A stretch of 64,000 bases of DNA from JAKLFA01 sp038222225 (lineage in GTDB: Bacteria; Omnitrophota; Gorgyraeia; Zapsychrales; JANLHA01). The first letter of the stretch is position 1. More notes on this DNA, generated by a model. It did no database searches and was not told the origin of the DNA. It worked only from the letters and a program-made list of their open reading frames with translations. Where the stretch lies: contig JBBRHV010000001.1 of the NCBI GenBank assembly GCA_038222225.1, positions 1 through 64,000 of the forward strand, given 5' to 3'. The stretch itself is not shown here.

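Noticed and set aside
1..64000. tRNA, rRNA or phage genes
   Set aside because: No cloverleaf, rRNA segment, integrase, terminase or capsid sequence was recognised on either strand.

Overview
The window looks like part of a Candidatus Omnitrophota genome (PVC-related, small, possibly host- or prey-associated Gram-negative cells). This is an inference from three things: a Tad/Flp pilus locus with many short Ala- or Gly-cleaved prepilins, extreme gene length, and secretin/outer-membrane logic. No rRNA or marker gene is present to settle it.

Layout. 1-981: the 3' part of a GntR-type regulator with a LacI-like sensor. 984-1697: a CpaB/RcpC-like protein whose N-terminus is foreign; the join near 1100-1160 may be a rearrangement or an assembly chimera. 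1733-5675: a CpaC secretin with an added TonB C-terminal domain, then a CpaE-CpaF ATPase fusion. 5681-6267: a DUF192 protein and a convergent four-CxxC zinc-ribbon protein. 6424-8106: a 560-residue helix-turn-helix protein whose own promoter lies between two perfect inverted 13-mers (core ATGTCCA). 8119-17533: a strong promoter, a structured leader RNA, and eleven prepilin-like genes. These run from a 46-residue mini-pilin to a 1519-residue Cys-rich TadG-like protein, with an intrinsic terminator after the fourth pilin. 17564-19321: TadB and TadC membrane platform proteins. 19322-19988: an AT-rich control region with repeated ATGTCCA sites, an extended -10 promoter and a terminator hairpin in the leader. 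19989 to the window end: one uninterrupted reading frame of at least 14,670 codons that does not stop within the window.

The giant protein begins with a Sec-type signal and a C39-type cysteine peptidase domain with the expected Cys/His/Asp spacing. It then holds long unrecognised stretches and hydrophobic Gly/Ala-rich segments, an HEGDH motif, a GNAT-like domain, an alpha/beta-hydrolase with a full triad, and a polytopic membrane region of roughly ten helices. After these come a lytic-transglycosylase-like domain, an M23-like domain with degenerate metal ligands, a beta-barrel-like stretch and a membrane helix near the window end. A short N-x-A-[VTIS]-L motif recurs between modules from about 41.7 to 49.8 kb.

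Working model (inference): the Tad pilus and the giant envelope protein form one cell-contact system in which pili attach and the giant protein spans the envelope and modifies peptidoglycan. The HTH protein is the best candidate to bind ATGTCCA sites at its own promoter and at the giant gene, linking their expression.
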